A stretch of DNA of 64,000 nt from Martinezella dioscoreae (GTDB taxonomy: Bacteria > Pseudomonadota > Alphaproteobacteria > Rhizobiales > Rhizobiaceae). This document shows positions 56,619 through 64,000 of this stretch, in pieces (the stretch's first letter is position 1; each line of letters opens with the position of its first letter). A program made the translations under genes and the position numbers. The stretch lies in the NCBI RefSeq assembly GCF_009176305.1, contig NZ_BLAJ01000007.1, positions 62,001 through 126,000 of the forward strand, in the 5' to 3' direction. The notes under the pieces were generated by a model. That model was not told where the DNA came from. It saw only the letters and a program-made list of their open reading frames with translations, and did no database searches.

Positions 56619-58151
56619 ATGAGTAGGATGCAGGTCCTGAAGCAGAGCAAGCGAGCACAACGAAGGATCGATGCGACCGTCGCAGCCCGTTTGCGCCGCT
56701 TTGTCCCCGTCCTTACGGCCGCGGCGATGTTGAACGGCTGCCAGACGGTGCTGGATCAATCCTACCAGCCGAGCGTTTCTCCCTCCGCCAATCCGCAGAT
56801 CGTCTCCGAAGTCCAGAAGAACGACCCGCGCGCGCAGATGGGCGCTCGCGAGCATCCGCGGATCCTCGCAAGCTATGGCGGCGAATATAATGACGCCAAG
56901 ACCGAGCGGCTCGTCGCCCGCATCGCCGGCGCCTTGACCAGCGTGTCGGAAAATCCGCAGCAGTCCTACCGCATCACCATTCTCAACTCTCCCTCGATCA
57001 ACGCCTTCGCGCTGCCGGGCGGCTATCTCTATGTCACGCGCGGCCTGTTGGCGCTCGCCAACGACGCTTCAGAAGTCGCTGCCGTGCTGGCGCATGAAAT
57101 GGCGCACGTCACCGCCAACCACGGCATCGAAAGGCAGAAGCGCGAGGAGGCCGAAGTCATCGCTAGCCGCGTCGTTTCGGAAGTCCTGTCGAGCGATCTG
57201 GCCGGCAAGCAGGCGCTTGCCCGCGGCAAGCTGCGCCTTGCCGCCTTCTCGCGCCAGCAGGAGCTGCAGGCCGACGAGATCGGCATCCGCACGCTCGGCC
57301 AAGCCGGCTATGATCCTTATGCCGCCGCTCGCTTCCTGAACGCGATGGAAGACTACAGCCGCTTCATGTCGGCCAATTCCGACGTCGACCAGAGCCTGGA
57401 CTTCCTTTCGAGCCACCCGAGCACGCCGCAGCGGATCGATCTTGCCAAGGCGCATGCCCGCGAATTCGGCGAGGAAGGCAAGGTCGGCGACATCGGCCGC
57501 GATTATTACCTGAACGGCATCGATGGGCTGCTCTATGGCGACAGCCCCGAGGAAGGCTATGTGCGCGGCCAGACCTTCCTGCATGGCGGCCTCGGCATCC
57601 GCTTCGACGTGCCGCCCGACTTCCGCATCGACAACAAGGTTGAAGCCGTCATGGCGACTGGCCCGGGCGATATCGCCATCCGTTTCGATGGCGTTGCCGA
57701 TACCCAAAACCAGAATCTGACGAACTATATTTCCAGCGGCTGGGTCACGGGCCTCGATCCCAATTCGATTCAGTCGATCACCGTAAATGGCATGCCGGCC
57801 GCGACAGCGCGCGCCTCCGCCGATCGCTGGGATTTCGATGTCACGGTGATCCGCGATCGCACGCAAATCTTCCGTTTCCTGACGGCAGTGCCGAAAGGAA
57901 ATATCGCCCAGCTCGATCAGACCGCAAATGTCCTGCGCGCGAGCTTCCGGCATATGACGCCGGAGGAGGCGGCCTCGCTGAAGCCGCTGCGCGTGCGTGT
58001 CGTCACCGTCAAGCCTGGCGACACCATCACCACGCTCGCTGCCCGCATGATGGGCACCGATCGCAAGCTCGACCTGTTCAAACTGATCAATGCCCTACCA
58101 ACCGGGGCGACGATTGCGCCGGGCGATAGGGTCAAAATTATCTCGGAATAG
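56619..58151 (+). CDS. M48-family metalloprotease lipoprotein with C-terminal LysM domain
   Basis: A protein of about 510 residues. A long basic N-terminus leads into a lipoprotein signal (VLTAAAMLNGC). The zinc site is HEMAHVTANHG (HExxH), with the third ligand Glu in QELQADEIG. The C-terminus (about the last 50 residues) is a LysM peptidoglycan-binding motif beginning VVTVKPGDTITTLAARMM. It resembles BepA/YfgC-type periplasmic quality-control proteases, but the LysM addition and lipid anchor set it apart. The start is unclear: the frame is open to a TTG at 56547 and ATGs at 56619 and 56628. It should degrade misfolded envelope proteins. Confidence 0.83.
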   Translation: MSRMQVLKQSKRAQRRIDATVAARLRRFVPVLTAAAMLNGCQTVLDQSYQPSVSPSANPQIVSEVQKNDPRAQMGAREHPRILASYGGEYNDAKTERLVARIAGALTSVSENPQQSYRITILNSPSINAFALPGGYLYVTRGLLALANDASEVAAVLAHEMAHVTANHGIERQKREEAEVIASRVVSEVLSSDLAGKQALARGKLRLAAFSRQQELQADEIGIRTLGQAGYDPYAAARFLNAMEDYSRFMSANSDVDQSLDFLSSHPSTPQRIDLAKAHAREFGEEGKVGDIGRDYYLNGIDGLLYGDSPEEGYVRGQTFLHGGLGIRFDVPPDFRIDNKVEAVMATGPGDIAIRFDGVADTQNQNLTNYISSGWVTGLDPNSIQSITVNGMPAATARASADRWDFDVTVIRDRTQIFRFLTAVPKGNIAQLDQTANVLRASFRHMTPEEAASLKPLRVRVVTVKPGDTITTLAARMMGTDRKLDLFKLINALPTGATIAPGDRVKIISE

Positions 58152-58179
58152 ATCGCTCCCAGCCGGGAGAAGATCTGCC

Positions 58180-59043
58180 TCAGGCGTAGCTTGCCATGCG
58201 CGGGTCCGCATCGACAAGCGCATTGCGGAGCTTGTCCAGGGCGCGGCTTTCGATCTGCCGCACGCGCTCCTTGGAAATACCGAGATCGGCCCCGAGTTCT
58301 TCCAGCGTTGCGCCATCTTCGACAAGACGACGCGCCCGGATGATCTTCATCTCGCGCTCGTTGAGATGCTTCAGAGCCGATGCCAGCCAGATGCGACGGC
58401 GTTCGCCATCGATCATGTCGGAGACCTGCTCGTCGGGAAGCGGTTCGTCGCTGATGAGAAAATCAATGCGTTCGGCGCTTTCGGAATCGCCGGCAATCGA
58501 AGGCGCCTGCAGCGAGGTGTCGCTACTGGAAAGGCGCGCATCCATCGTCTGCACGTCGGCGAGGCTGACGCCAAGCGTGACGGCGATTTCCTCGTGGATG
58601 GACTGGACGGTGACGCTGGAATTGCTGCGGGCAAGCTTGGCGCGCAAACGGCGCAGATTGAAGAACAGTGCCTTCTGGGCGGAACTCGTGCCGCCGCGTA
58701 CGATCGACCAATTGCGCAGGATATAGTCCTGGATCGAAGCGCGGATCCACCAGCTTGCATAGGTAGAGAACCGAACCTCCCGTTCCGGTTCGAAGCGGGC
58801 TGCCGCTTCCAGCAAGCCGACATAGCCCTCCTGCACTAGATCGCTCATCGGCAATCCGAAATTACGAAATTTCCCCGCCATGGAAATGACGAGGCGCATA
58901 TGGGCGGTTGCGATCTGATTGCGGGCACCACGATCCTCGTGATCCTTCCAGCGAATAGCGAGATCGTGTTCTTCGTCGCGATCGAGATAGGGAGCAGCCA
59001 TCGCAACTTTGATCATGCGCCGATCTGCAGACATATTCGTCAT
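58180..59043 (-). CDS. rpoH2: RNA polymerase sigma-32-type factor RpoH2
   Basis: A 287-residue sigma factor. Region 2 has DLVQEGYVGLLEAAARFEPE then FSTYASWWIRASIQDYILRNW; the RpoH box is QKALFFNLRR; region 4 has LEELGADLGISKERVRQIESRALDKLR. AGGAG six bases before the ATG at 59043 selects that codon over the ATG two codons earlier, which would touch the ribosome site. The sequence departs from the main RpoH (for example LARSNSSVTVQSI) and matches the second, stress-linked RpoH of rhizobia. An EcfG-type promoter at 59369-59393 fits reported RpoE2/EcfG control of rpoH2. It converges on the M48 gene. Confidence 0.88.
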   Translation of the reverse strand: MTNMSADRRMIKVAMAAPYLDRDEEHDLAIRWKDHEDRGARNQIATAHMRLVISMAGKFRNFGLPMSDLVQEGYVGLLEAAARFEPEREVRFSTYASWWIRASIQDYILRNWSIVRGGTSSAQKALFFNLRRLRAKLARSNSSVTVQSIHEEIAVTLGVSLADVQTMDARLSSSDTSLQAPSIAGDSESAERIDFLISDEPLPDEQVSDMIDGERRRIWLASALKHLNEREMKIIRARRLVEDGATLEELGADLGISKERVRQIESRALDKLRNALVDADPRMASYA

Positions 59044-59368
59044 ATGCATCTCCTAGGTTCGGCCTCAAATCGTCTCTATGCCGCGGTCGACGAAAAGGGC
59101 AGCAAGCATCGCTTCCGAACATCGCTGTTCGGATGGAAATCAATGAATGAAATTGCGAATTGGAAACCGATATCCGGCTGGCCGGATTATCGATGACTAG
59201 TCTAGTTCGATCTCATCGAACGGGTCTGACGATTGAAGCATCTTCAGATCGCCGGGGAGCTTCGAGTGAAAACGCATAGGCCGGTCCTCGTGAATGTCTA
59301 CAATACGGCCTGTATGGAACCCCCTCTCCACAGGAGAGTACCCACACCGACCGCCAACACGAGGCTTA

Positions 59369-59393
59369 AACGCGGCAGAACGGAAAAGGTTCC
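59369..59393 (-). promoter_or_regulatory. EcfG/RpoE2-type promoter upstream of rpoH2
   Basis: On the minus strand GGAAC (59393-59389) is followed by 16 bases and CGTT (59372-59369), the consensus of the alphaproteobacterial general stress sigma factor. The 5' leader would be about 320 bases. It lies between the carD terminator and rpoH2. The rest of the 407-base gap shows no gene I can support. Confidence 0.75.
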
Positions 59394-59396
59394 AAA

Positions 59397-59428
59397 GAAA
59401 AAAACCCGGCACGAAGGCCGGGTTTTTG
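59397..59428 (-). terminator. Rho-independent terminator of the carD-family gene
   Basis: ACCCGGC (59404-59410) and GCCGGGT (59417-59423) form the stem. On the minus strand it is followed by a run of T (A-tract 59395-59403 on the plus strand); on the plus strand T5 follows, so it could work in both directions. Confidence 0.85.
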
Positions 59429-59450
59429 AAGCAATGGTGGCGTCTTGGCC

Positions 59451-60023
59451 TTATGCGGCTTCGTCCTGCGAGTCGTCGTCGTCGACGACCTTGCCGCGCT
59501 TCGGGCCCTTGTTCAGATTGGTCTCGACAAGGCGAACGGCTTCGGTTTCCGACATCTTGTTGACGGCCGCGATTTCGCGCGCCATGCGATCAAGAGCAGC
59601 TTCGTAAAGCTGGCGCTCCGAATAAGATTGCTCCGGCTGGTTCTCGGCACGATAGAGATCGCGAACAACCTCCGCAATCGAGATCAGATCGCCGGAATTG
59701 ATCTTGGCATCGTATTCCTGCGCGCGGCGCGACCACATGGTGCGCTTTACGCGGGCCTTGCCCTGCACGACCTTCAATGCACGCTCGACGAAATCCGTCT
59801 CGGAAAGCTTGCGCATGCCGATGCTCATGGCCTTGGCCACCGGCACCTTCAGGCGCATCTTGTCTTTCTCGAAGTCGATTACGAACAGCTCGAGCTTCAT
59901 GCCTGCGACTTCTTGTTCTTCGATCGCAGTGATCGTACCGACGCCATGGGCCGGATAAACGATCGCTTCACCAGTCTTGAAGCCGTGGCGTGCTGCTGAA
60001 GGTTTTTTCTGCTGGGTCGTCAT
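59451..60023 (-). CDS. CarD/CdnL-family transcriptional regulator
   Basis: A 190-residue protein. The N-terminal RNA-polymerase-interacting domain has GEAIVYPAHGVGTITAIEEQ and ELFVIDFEKDKMRLKVPV; the C-terminal helical domain has WSRRAQEYDAKINSGDLISIAEVVRDLYR. The tail is acidic (VVDDDDSQDEAA). The ATG at 60023 is preferred over a TTG three codons earlier. It would bind the beta subunit and stabilise open complexes at promoters, including stable-RNA promoters. It ends at a strong terminator. It lies next to rpoH2, so two transcription-initiation factors are neighbours. Confidence 0.9.
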   Translation of the reverse strand: MTTQQKKPSAARHGFKTGEAIVYPAHGVGTITAIEEQEVAGMKLELFVIDFEKDKMRLKVPVAKAMSIGMRKLSETDFVERALKVVQGKARVKRTMWSRRAQEYDAKINSGDLISIAEVVRDLYRAENQPEQSYSERQLYEAALDRMAREIAAVNKMSETEAVRLVETNLNKGPKRGKVVDDDDSQDEAA

Positions 60024-60422
60024 TCTTTTCAAAAACTCCCTGTTACGCGCCCCGTTAGGGCCGGGGTGCCGGGTCAGTCAGGCCCGGATGAGACGGACGT
60101 ACCGTCGGGTCACTTCATCCTGGTCCAGCCAGACTTATGCAAACAGAAACCCATCCATCGCGATCCGGGACCCGACAACACAATACGTTGATATGTCAAG
60201 GAAACCGCGTACGGATTGGTGATTTGCTTTCGTGATGGTTTTGGGCATGCGAAATGCCGCAGTGGATCAGTATGAGGAACCTATCACAAAAATCTGAGGA
60301 AATCAATAATTTGCTGCACGCGCGCCAAAATGGCCACGTTGACCGACCAGCGGCCCAACGGCAATGATTCGCTTTCTGCGATATCGACTACACCTTTATC
60401 GCTGGCCTGTCACGACCTTCGA
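60024..60422. other. Intergenic region, 399 bases, upstream of the carD-family gene
   Basis: It contains the leader and promoter of the leftward CarD gene and the 3' side of fdxA. A TTGACA hexamer on the minus strand (60199-60194) is visible, but no convincing -10 follows. A small hairpin GGCAT...ATGCC lies near 60245-60259. No open frame or RNA gene is supported. Confidence 0.4.
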
Positions 60423-60761
60423 TCAGTCGCCCGCGCCGGGGTTGGCCGAGAAATATTTCTCGAATTTACCCTGCTCGCCGTCCATTTCCTTGGCTTCCGG
60501 CATCGGGTCGCGCTTGACGGTGATGTTCGGCCAGATGGCGGCGTATTCCGCATTGACCTTCAGCCACTTGTCGAGACCCGGCTCCGTATCGGGCTTGATC
60601 GCCTCGGCAGGACATTCCGGCTCGCAGACACCGCAATCGATGCATTCGTCGGGATGGATGACGAGAAAGTTCTCGCCTTCGTAGAAGCAGTCGACGGGGC
60701 AGACTTCCACGCAGTCGGTATATTTGCAGCGGATGCAATTGTCGGTCACGACATATGTCAT
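60423..60761 (-). CDS. fdxA: Ferredoxin FdxA (7Fe type)
   Basis: A 112-residue ferredoxin. The cysteine groups are CIRCKYTDCVEVCPVDC (residues 9-25) and CIDCGVCEPEC (40-50), giving one [3Fe-4S] and one [4Fe-4S] cluster as in the FdxA family. GGAG lies six bases before the ATG at 60761; the longer open frame upstream has no ribosome site and no similarity. It is an electron carrier in the cytoplasm. It is followed upstream on the same strand by the S4 gene, about 200 bases away. Confidence 0.92.
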   Translation of the reverse strand: MTYVVTDNCIRCKYTDCVEVCPVDCFYEGENFLVIHPDECIDCGVCEPECPAEAIKPDTEPGLDKWLKVNAEYAAIWPNITVKRDPMPEAKEMDGEQGKFEKYFSANPGAGD

Positions 60762-60967
60762 GAAGCACTCCAGGAATGTCTCTAGTTCCCGCGGATGCGC
60801 AACCTGGAACGTCGCACCTCTCCGCGGAGCCGAACGGGCACACGAATGCGTCACGCACAAACGCGCCGTCCGGCGGGTTACCGGCAGGTTGATCGTGAGG
60901 TATCCACTTTGCCAGCCAATTTCAAGGACAAACAATCTTGAAAACCGCCTGCGACAGGCAGAGTTTT

Positions 60968-61372
60968 CTAATCGTCGTCGGCGGTGAGGCGGTCGATTGC
61001 GCGCCGATCTCGTTTCGTGGGTCTGCCGCTGCCCGGTGCGCGCAACGCCTGCTCGAACGGGGTGAGACGTTTTGTCTCATCCGGCGGCGGCGTCAGATCT
61101 TCGTAAAGCAGCCTGGCTTCCTCGAATGGCCCCCTGCGTTCGCCGGACGCCCGCACGATCAACACAATATCGCGACGCTCCAGCGAGAGCTCGATCCGAT
61201 CGCCTGCCTTGACGCCGAAGCTCGATTGGGCGATCCGCTCACCATTCACCCTGACACTGCCGTTTTGCACATAGAGCTGGGCCAGCGAACGGGATTTCAC
61301 CATGCGGGCAAAGAACAGCCATTTGTCGATGCGCTGGCGCGAACCGGAAAATGGCTGTTTCTCGTCCGTCAT
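60968..61372 (-). CDS. S4-domain RNA-binding protein (HslR-like)
   Basis: A 134-residue protein. The S4 domain runs from about residue 14 to 75 (QRIDKWLFFARMVKSRSLAQLY then SVRVNGERI). A short basic/acidic tail follows (RPTKRDRRAIDRLTADDD). It resembles the heat-shock protein HslR, which binds stalled 50S subunits carrying a nascent chain. Its start lies 3 bases after the helicase stop, so the two are one transcription unit. Confidence 0.87.
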   Translation of the reverse strand: MTDEKQPFSGSRQRIDKWLFFARMVKSRSLAQLYVQNGSVRVNGERIAQSSFGVKAGDRIELSLERRDIVLIVRASGERRGPFEEARLLYEDLTPPPDETKRLTPFEQALRAPGSGRPTKRDRRAIDRLTADDD

Positions 61373-61375
61373 GGC

Positions 61376-64000
61376 CTATTTCTTCATCTGCTCCTTGAGG
61401 GCAGCGAGCTTGGCGAAAGGAGAATCCGGATCGATCGGCTTTTCCTTGCGCGGCGGCTTGGCTTCGAAGCGCAGCGGCTGCGATGCGCCGCGATTGTTGC
61501 GGTCGCCGCGCTCCTGACGATCACCGCGTTCGCCACGGTTGCCCTGATGCTGCGGACGGCCACCTTCGCGATTGCCGCGCGGACCCTTATCGCCGCCACG
61601 AGCTTCACGATTGTCGCGTCCGTCGCGACGATCACGACCGCCTTCGCGATTGCCTTCACCAGCGGCTTGCTCGCCGCCGCCGCGGCGATTGCCCTGGTGA
61701 CCACGGCCCTCGCCCTGCTGGCCGCGACGATCGCCATGGCCACGGCCACCCTGGCGCTGCTGATGGTCATTGCGACCACCCAGACGCCAGAGCAGAACCG
61801 GCTTGGTCTCTGCCGCTTCCGCGGCAACGGCACCAGCTTCGGTAGCCTCGGCGGCCTCAATCGCTACGGAAACCGGTTCAGCCGACGCATCCGCAGCCGG
61901 AGCTGCTTCCTGGGTAACAGCTTCCGTTTCCTTAGCCGGCTCTTCGGTCGCAGCGTCGGCATCATCATGATCGGCCTTATCGGCTGCGGCTTCTTCAGCT
62001 GGTGCGGCGGGCGTTGCAGCCGCATCTTGCTGAGCGAGGAAGGCCGCAGCCTCCTCCGCCCTCACCGAATCGGCGCGATAACCGAGACCCTTGAGAATTT
62101 CCTCCATGTCCTCAAGCGTCGCGCCGAGAATGGAGAGCATCGCGGTCGTCGTCGTGAAGCGACGGCCGTCATAGGCGCCGTCGGGGCGCGAAGCCTGGCC
62201 AGGCTTCCACTGAAGGAGCGGACGAATGAGGTCCGCCAAGCGCTCCAGAATGTCGATACGCACCGCGCGCTTGCCGAGGAACCGGAAGCCTGCAAGCTTG
62301 TAGAATGTGCGCTCATATCCAGGATCGGTAACGACCGAGGTACGGCCGGCAGCTAGAACCGGAATCAGATCGCCATAGCCGGGCTTGTCCAGGCCATCAT
62401 TCTTCAGTGCCCAGAGCAGCGTAATGAGCTCGGCCGGAGCGGGTTTCAGAAGGGCGGGCACGAAAATATGGTAGGCGCCGAAGCGAACGCCGTAACGGCG
62501 CATCGAGGCACGCCCGTCCTGATCCAGCGACTTCACTTCTTCCGTAACGTCGCGGCGGAACAGAACGCCGAGATTCTCCACCAGCTGGAAGGCCAGTCCC
62601 TTGGCAAGGCCCTGCAGATCTTCGGCGCGCTGGAGATCGTCCAGCGGCTTCAGGACGGTGCTGATGTGGTGATTCACGAAGCGTTCAATACGAGCAGCGA
62701 CATGATCGCGCGCATTGCCGGTCAGCTGCTCGTCGGCGAGCAGGATGACGCGCGGACGCATGACATGATCGCTGCCTGACAGGCGCGCGACGGGATCGCC
62801 GAGCCAGCGCACGAGGCCATCGGCACTAATCGCGAGATCGCCGTTGCCGGCCGCATGCAGACGTGCGGCACGTGCCTCGAATTCCAGCGCCAGCGCCTTT
62901 TGCGAGGCCGTCTGGACAGCCTTGGCATCAGGCCCTTCGGTCCCTGCGATAGGCGTGAACCGGAATCCGGTCAACTGTCCCACATGATGTCCCTCAACGA
63001 AGACATCTCCATTCACACTGATTTCAGCTTCCAGCATCGCATTCTCTCTCAGGCGCTTCATGAGCACAGATGTCCTGCGATCAACAAAGCGTTTCGTCAA
63101 CCTCTCATGTAACGCGTCGGACAATCGATCTTCGATTTCCCGCGTCTTTTCTTGCCAGTGTGTCGGATCGGCAAGCCAGCCAGGCCGGTTCGACACATAG
63201 GTCCAAGTCCTTATCTGCGCGATTCGCGCCGAAAGCGTGTCGATCTCGCCGTCCGTCCGATCGGCGCGATGCACCTGTTCGGCCAGAAAATCCTCTTTCA
63301 CCGTGCCATAGCGCACGAGATCGGAAAAGAGGGCGGCAATGAGATCGGCGTGCTGGGCAGGCGTGATGCGCCGATAGTCGGGAAGCGCACAGGCCTCCCA
63401 CAATTTCTCAACCCGAGCCGGGTTGCTGGCAAGATCGACTATCTCCAGATCGCGTGACAGATATTCCAACGCCTGCTGGTCTACCGCAGGCAGCGCCCGC
63501 GTCAAGCCCTGCACGCGAGGCGCGTCTTCCAAACTTGCACGCAACGCCGCGATCGAAGCGAAATCCAGATCCTTGCTGCGCCATTGCAGCACCTTGACCA
63601 TATCGAATTCGTGTCCCTCGATCCGGCGCACCAGCTCGTCATCGAACGGGTCCACCTGCCCCGTCACCCCGAAAGTGCCGTCCTTAAGGTGACGGCCGGC
63701 ACGACCTGCGATCTGGCCAAGCTCGGCCGGATTGAGGTTGCGGAACTGATAGCCGTCGAACTTGCGGTCCTGGGCGAAGGCGACATGATCGACATCGAGG
63801 TTGAGCCCCATGCCGATCGCATCTGTCGCAACCAGATATTCGACATCACCTTCCTGATAGAGGGCCACCTGCGCATTGCGGGTACGTGGACTGAGCGCCC
63901 CGAGAACGACGGCCGCGCCACCGCGCTGGCGGCGGATAAGCTCGGCGATTGCATAGACCTCGTCGGCGGAAAAGGCGACGATCGCCGTGCGCTGCGGCAG
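61376..64000 (-). CDS. SF2 helicase-related protein with Arg/Gly-rich tail (5' end missing)
   Basis: The frame is open to the right edge, so the N-terminal helicase domain with Walker A and B is outside. The visible part (about 874 residues) starts in RecA domain 2: TAIVAFSADEVYAIAELIRRQ, VEYLVATDAIGMGLNLDVDHVAF and ELGQIAGRAGRH (motifs IV-VI), as in Suv3/MgpS-like RNA helicases. A long helical region follows, then an Ala/Glu-rich stretch and a low-complexity Arg/Gly/Asn/Asp/Gln-rich region of about 100 residues before the basic C-terminus. The tail probably binds RNA and is disordered. It is cotranscribed with the S4-domain gene. Confidence 0.87.
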   Translation of the reverse strand: MPQRTAIVAFSADEVYAIAELIRRQRGGAAVVLGALSPRTRNAQVALYQEGDVEYLVATDAIGMGLNLDVDHVAFAQDRKFDGYQFRNLNPAELGQIAGRAGRHLKDGTFGVTGQVDPFDDELVRRIEGHEFDMVKVLQWRSKDLDFASIAALRASLEDAPRVQGLTRALPAVDQQALEYLSRDLEIVDLASNPARVEKLWEACALPDYRRITPAQHADLIAALFSDLVRYGTVKEDFLAEQVHRADRTDGEIDTLSARIAQIRTWTYVSNRPGWLADPTHWQEKTREIEDRLSDALHERLTKRFVDRRTSVLMKRLRENAMLEAEISVNGDVFVEGHHVGQLTGFRFTPIAGTEGPDAKAVQTASQKALALEFEARAARLHAAGNGDLAISADGLVRWLGDPVARLSGSDHVMRPRVILLADEQLTGNARDHVAARIERFVNHHISTVLKPLDDLQRAEDLQGLAKGLAFQLVENLGVLFRRDVTEEVKSLDQDGRASMRRYGVRFGAYHIFVPALLKPAPAELITLLWALKNDGLDKPGYGDLIPVLAAGRTSVVTDPGYERTFYKLAGFRFLGKRAVRIDILERLADLIRPLLQWKPGQASRPDGAYDGRRFTTTTAMLSILGATLEDMEEILKGLGYRADSVRAEEAAAFLAQQDAAATPAAPAEEAAADKADHDDADAATEEPAKETEAVTQEAAPAADASAEPVSVAIEAAEATEAGAVAAEAAETKPVLLWRLGGRNDHQQRQGGRGHGDRRGQQGEGRGHQGNRRGGGEQAAGEGNREGGRDRRDGRDNREARGGDKGPRGNREGGRPQHQGNRGERGDRQERGDRNNRGASQPLRFEAKPPRKEKPIDPDSPFAKLAALKEQMKK

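Noticed and set aside
59197..59277. 26-codon frame (MRFHSKLPGDLKMLQSSDPF...) in the rpoH2 leader
   Set aside because: It has no clear ribosome site, and I do not recognise the product. It could be real but cannot be supported here.
60938..62356. 472-codon plus-strand frame over the S4 and helicase genes
   Set aside because: It crosses two genes in antisense, and its Ala/Thr-rich part simply mirrors the Arg/Gly-rich helicase tail.

Overview
The window looks like chromosomal DNA of a Rhizobiaceae alphaproteobacterium (Rhizobium/Agrobacterium group). The signs are high GC with strong third-position bias, a glpTPQ-DUF2160-glpV glycerol ABC operon, a SAM-II riboswitch in front of metA, a second RpoH sigma factor behind an EcfG-type promoter, a CarD-family regulator, and the palindromic CCCCTCACCC...GGGTGAGGGG repeats typical of these genomes. 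I see no rRNA, tRNA, transposase, integrase, prophage or CRISPR array. The first CDS enters from the left edge and the last runs off the right edge.

Layout. 1-4778: 3' part of a glycerol ABC transporter operon, closed by a terminator. 5064-5918: secreted HAD acid phosphatase. 6180-25507: a carbohydrate-catabolism island. It holds an orphan solute-binding protein and LacI regulator, a DUF2264 protein, a 2-hydroxyacid dehydrogenase, three Gfo/Idh/MocA oxidoreductases, an enolase-superfamily protein, a TetR regulator, a complete CUT1-type sugar ABC transporter and a GH2 glycosidase. Two matching TetR-type operators suggest that the enolase-superfamily gene and the transporter operon answer to the same repressor. 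25585-28911: DUF1839 protein, amino acid:[carrier protein] ligase (a SerRS paralogue without a tRNA-binding domain), acyl-CoA dehydrogenase-like protein and a dedicated carrier protein, a compact four-gene unit of unknown product. 29269-32103: EF-P and its beta-lysylation enzymes (EpmB, EpmA). 32237-34087: an ABC exporter-like protein whose nucleotide-binding domain has lost its catalytic residues.

34251-37844: MoxR ATPase and VWA protein separated by a Nudix hydrolase and a SAM-II-controlled metA. 38190-43046: aldose epimerase and an amino-sugar operon (GntR, NagB-II-like SIS deaminase, NagA, second SIS protein). 43255-47609: RND efflux pump and adaptor. 47926-50411: ABC-F ATPase and thiamine pyrophosphokinase. 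50484-52713: divergent MarR/MFS drug-efflux pair. 52751-56348: TPP-riboswitch-controlled thiBPQ. 56619-64000: M48/LysM lipoprotein, RpoH2, CarD, ferredoxin FdxA, S4 RNA-binding protein and a partial SF2 helicase with a long Arg/Gly-rich tail.

The best candidate for an undescribed system is the aminoacyl carrier-protein unit at 25585-28911. It lies beside a second set of aminoacyl-tRNA-synthetase-derived machinery (EpmA). Next come the TetR two-operator regulon in the sugar island and the ABC protein with a degenerate ATPase domain. All functional calls are from reading the sequence; no database search was run.
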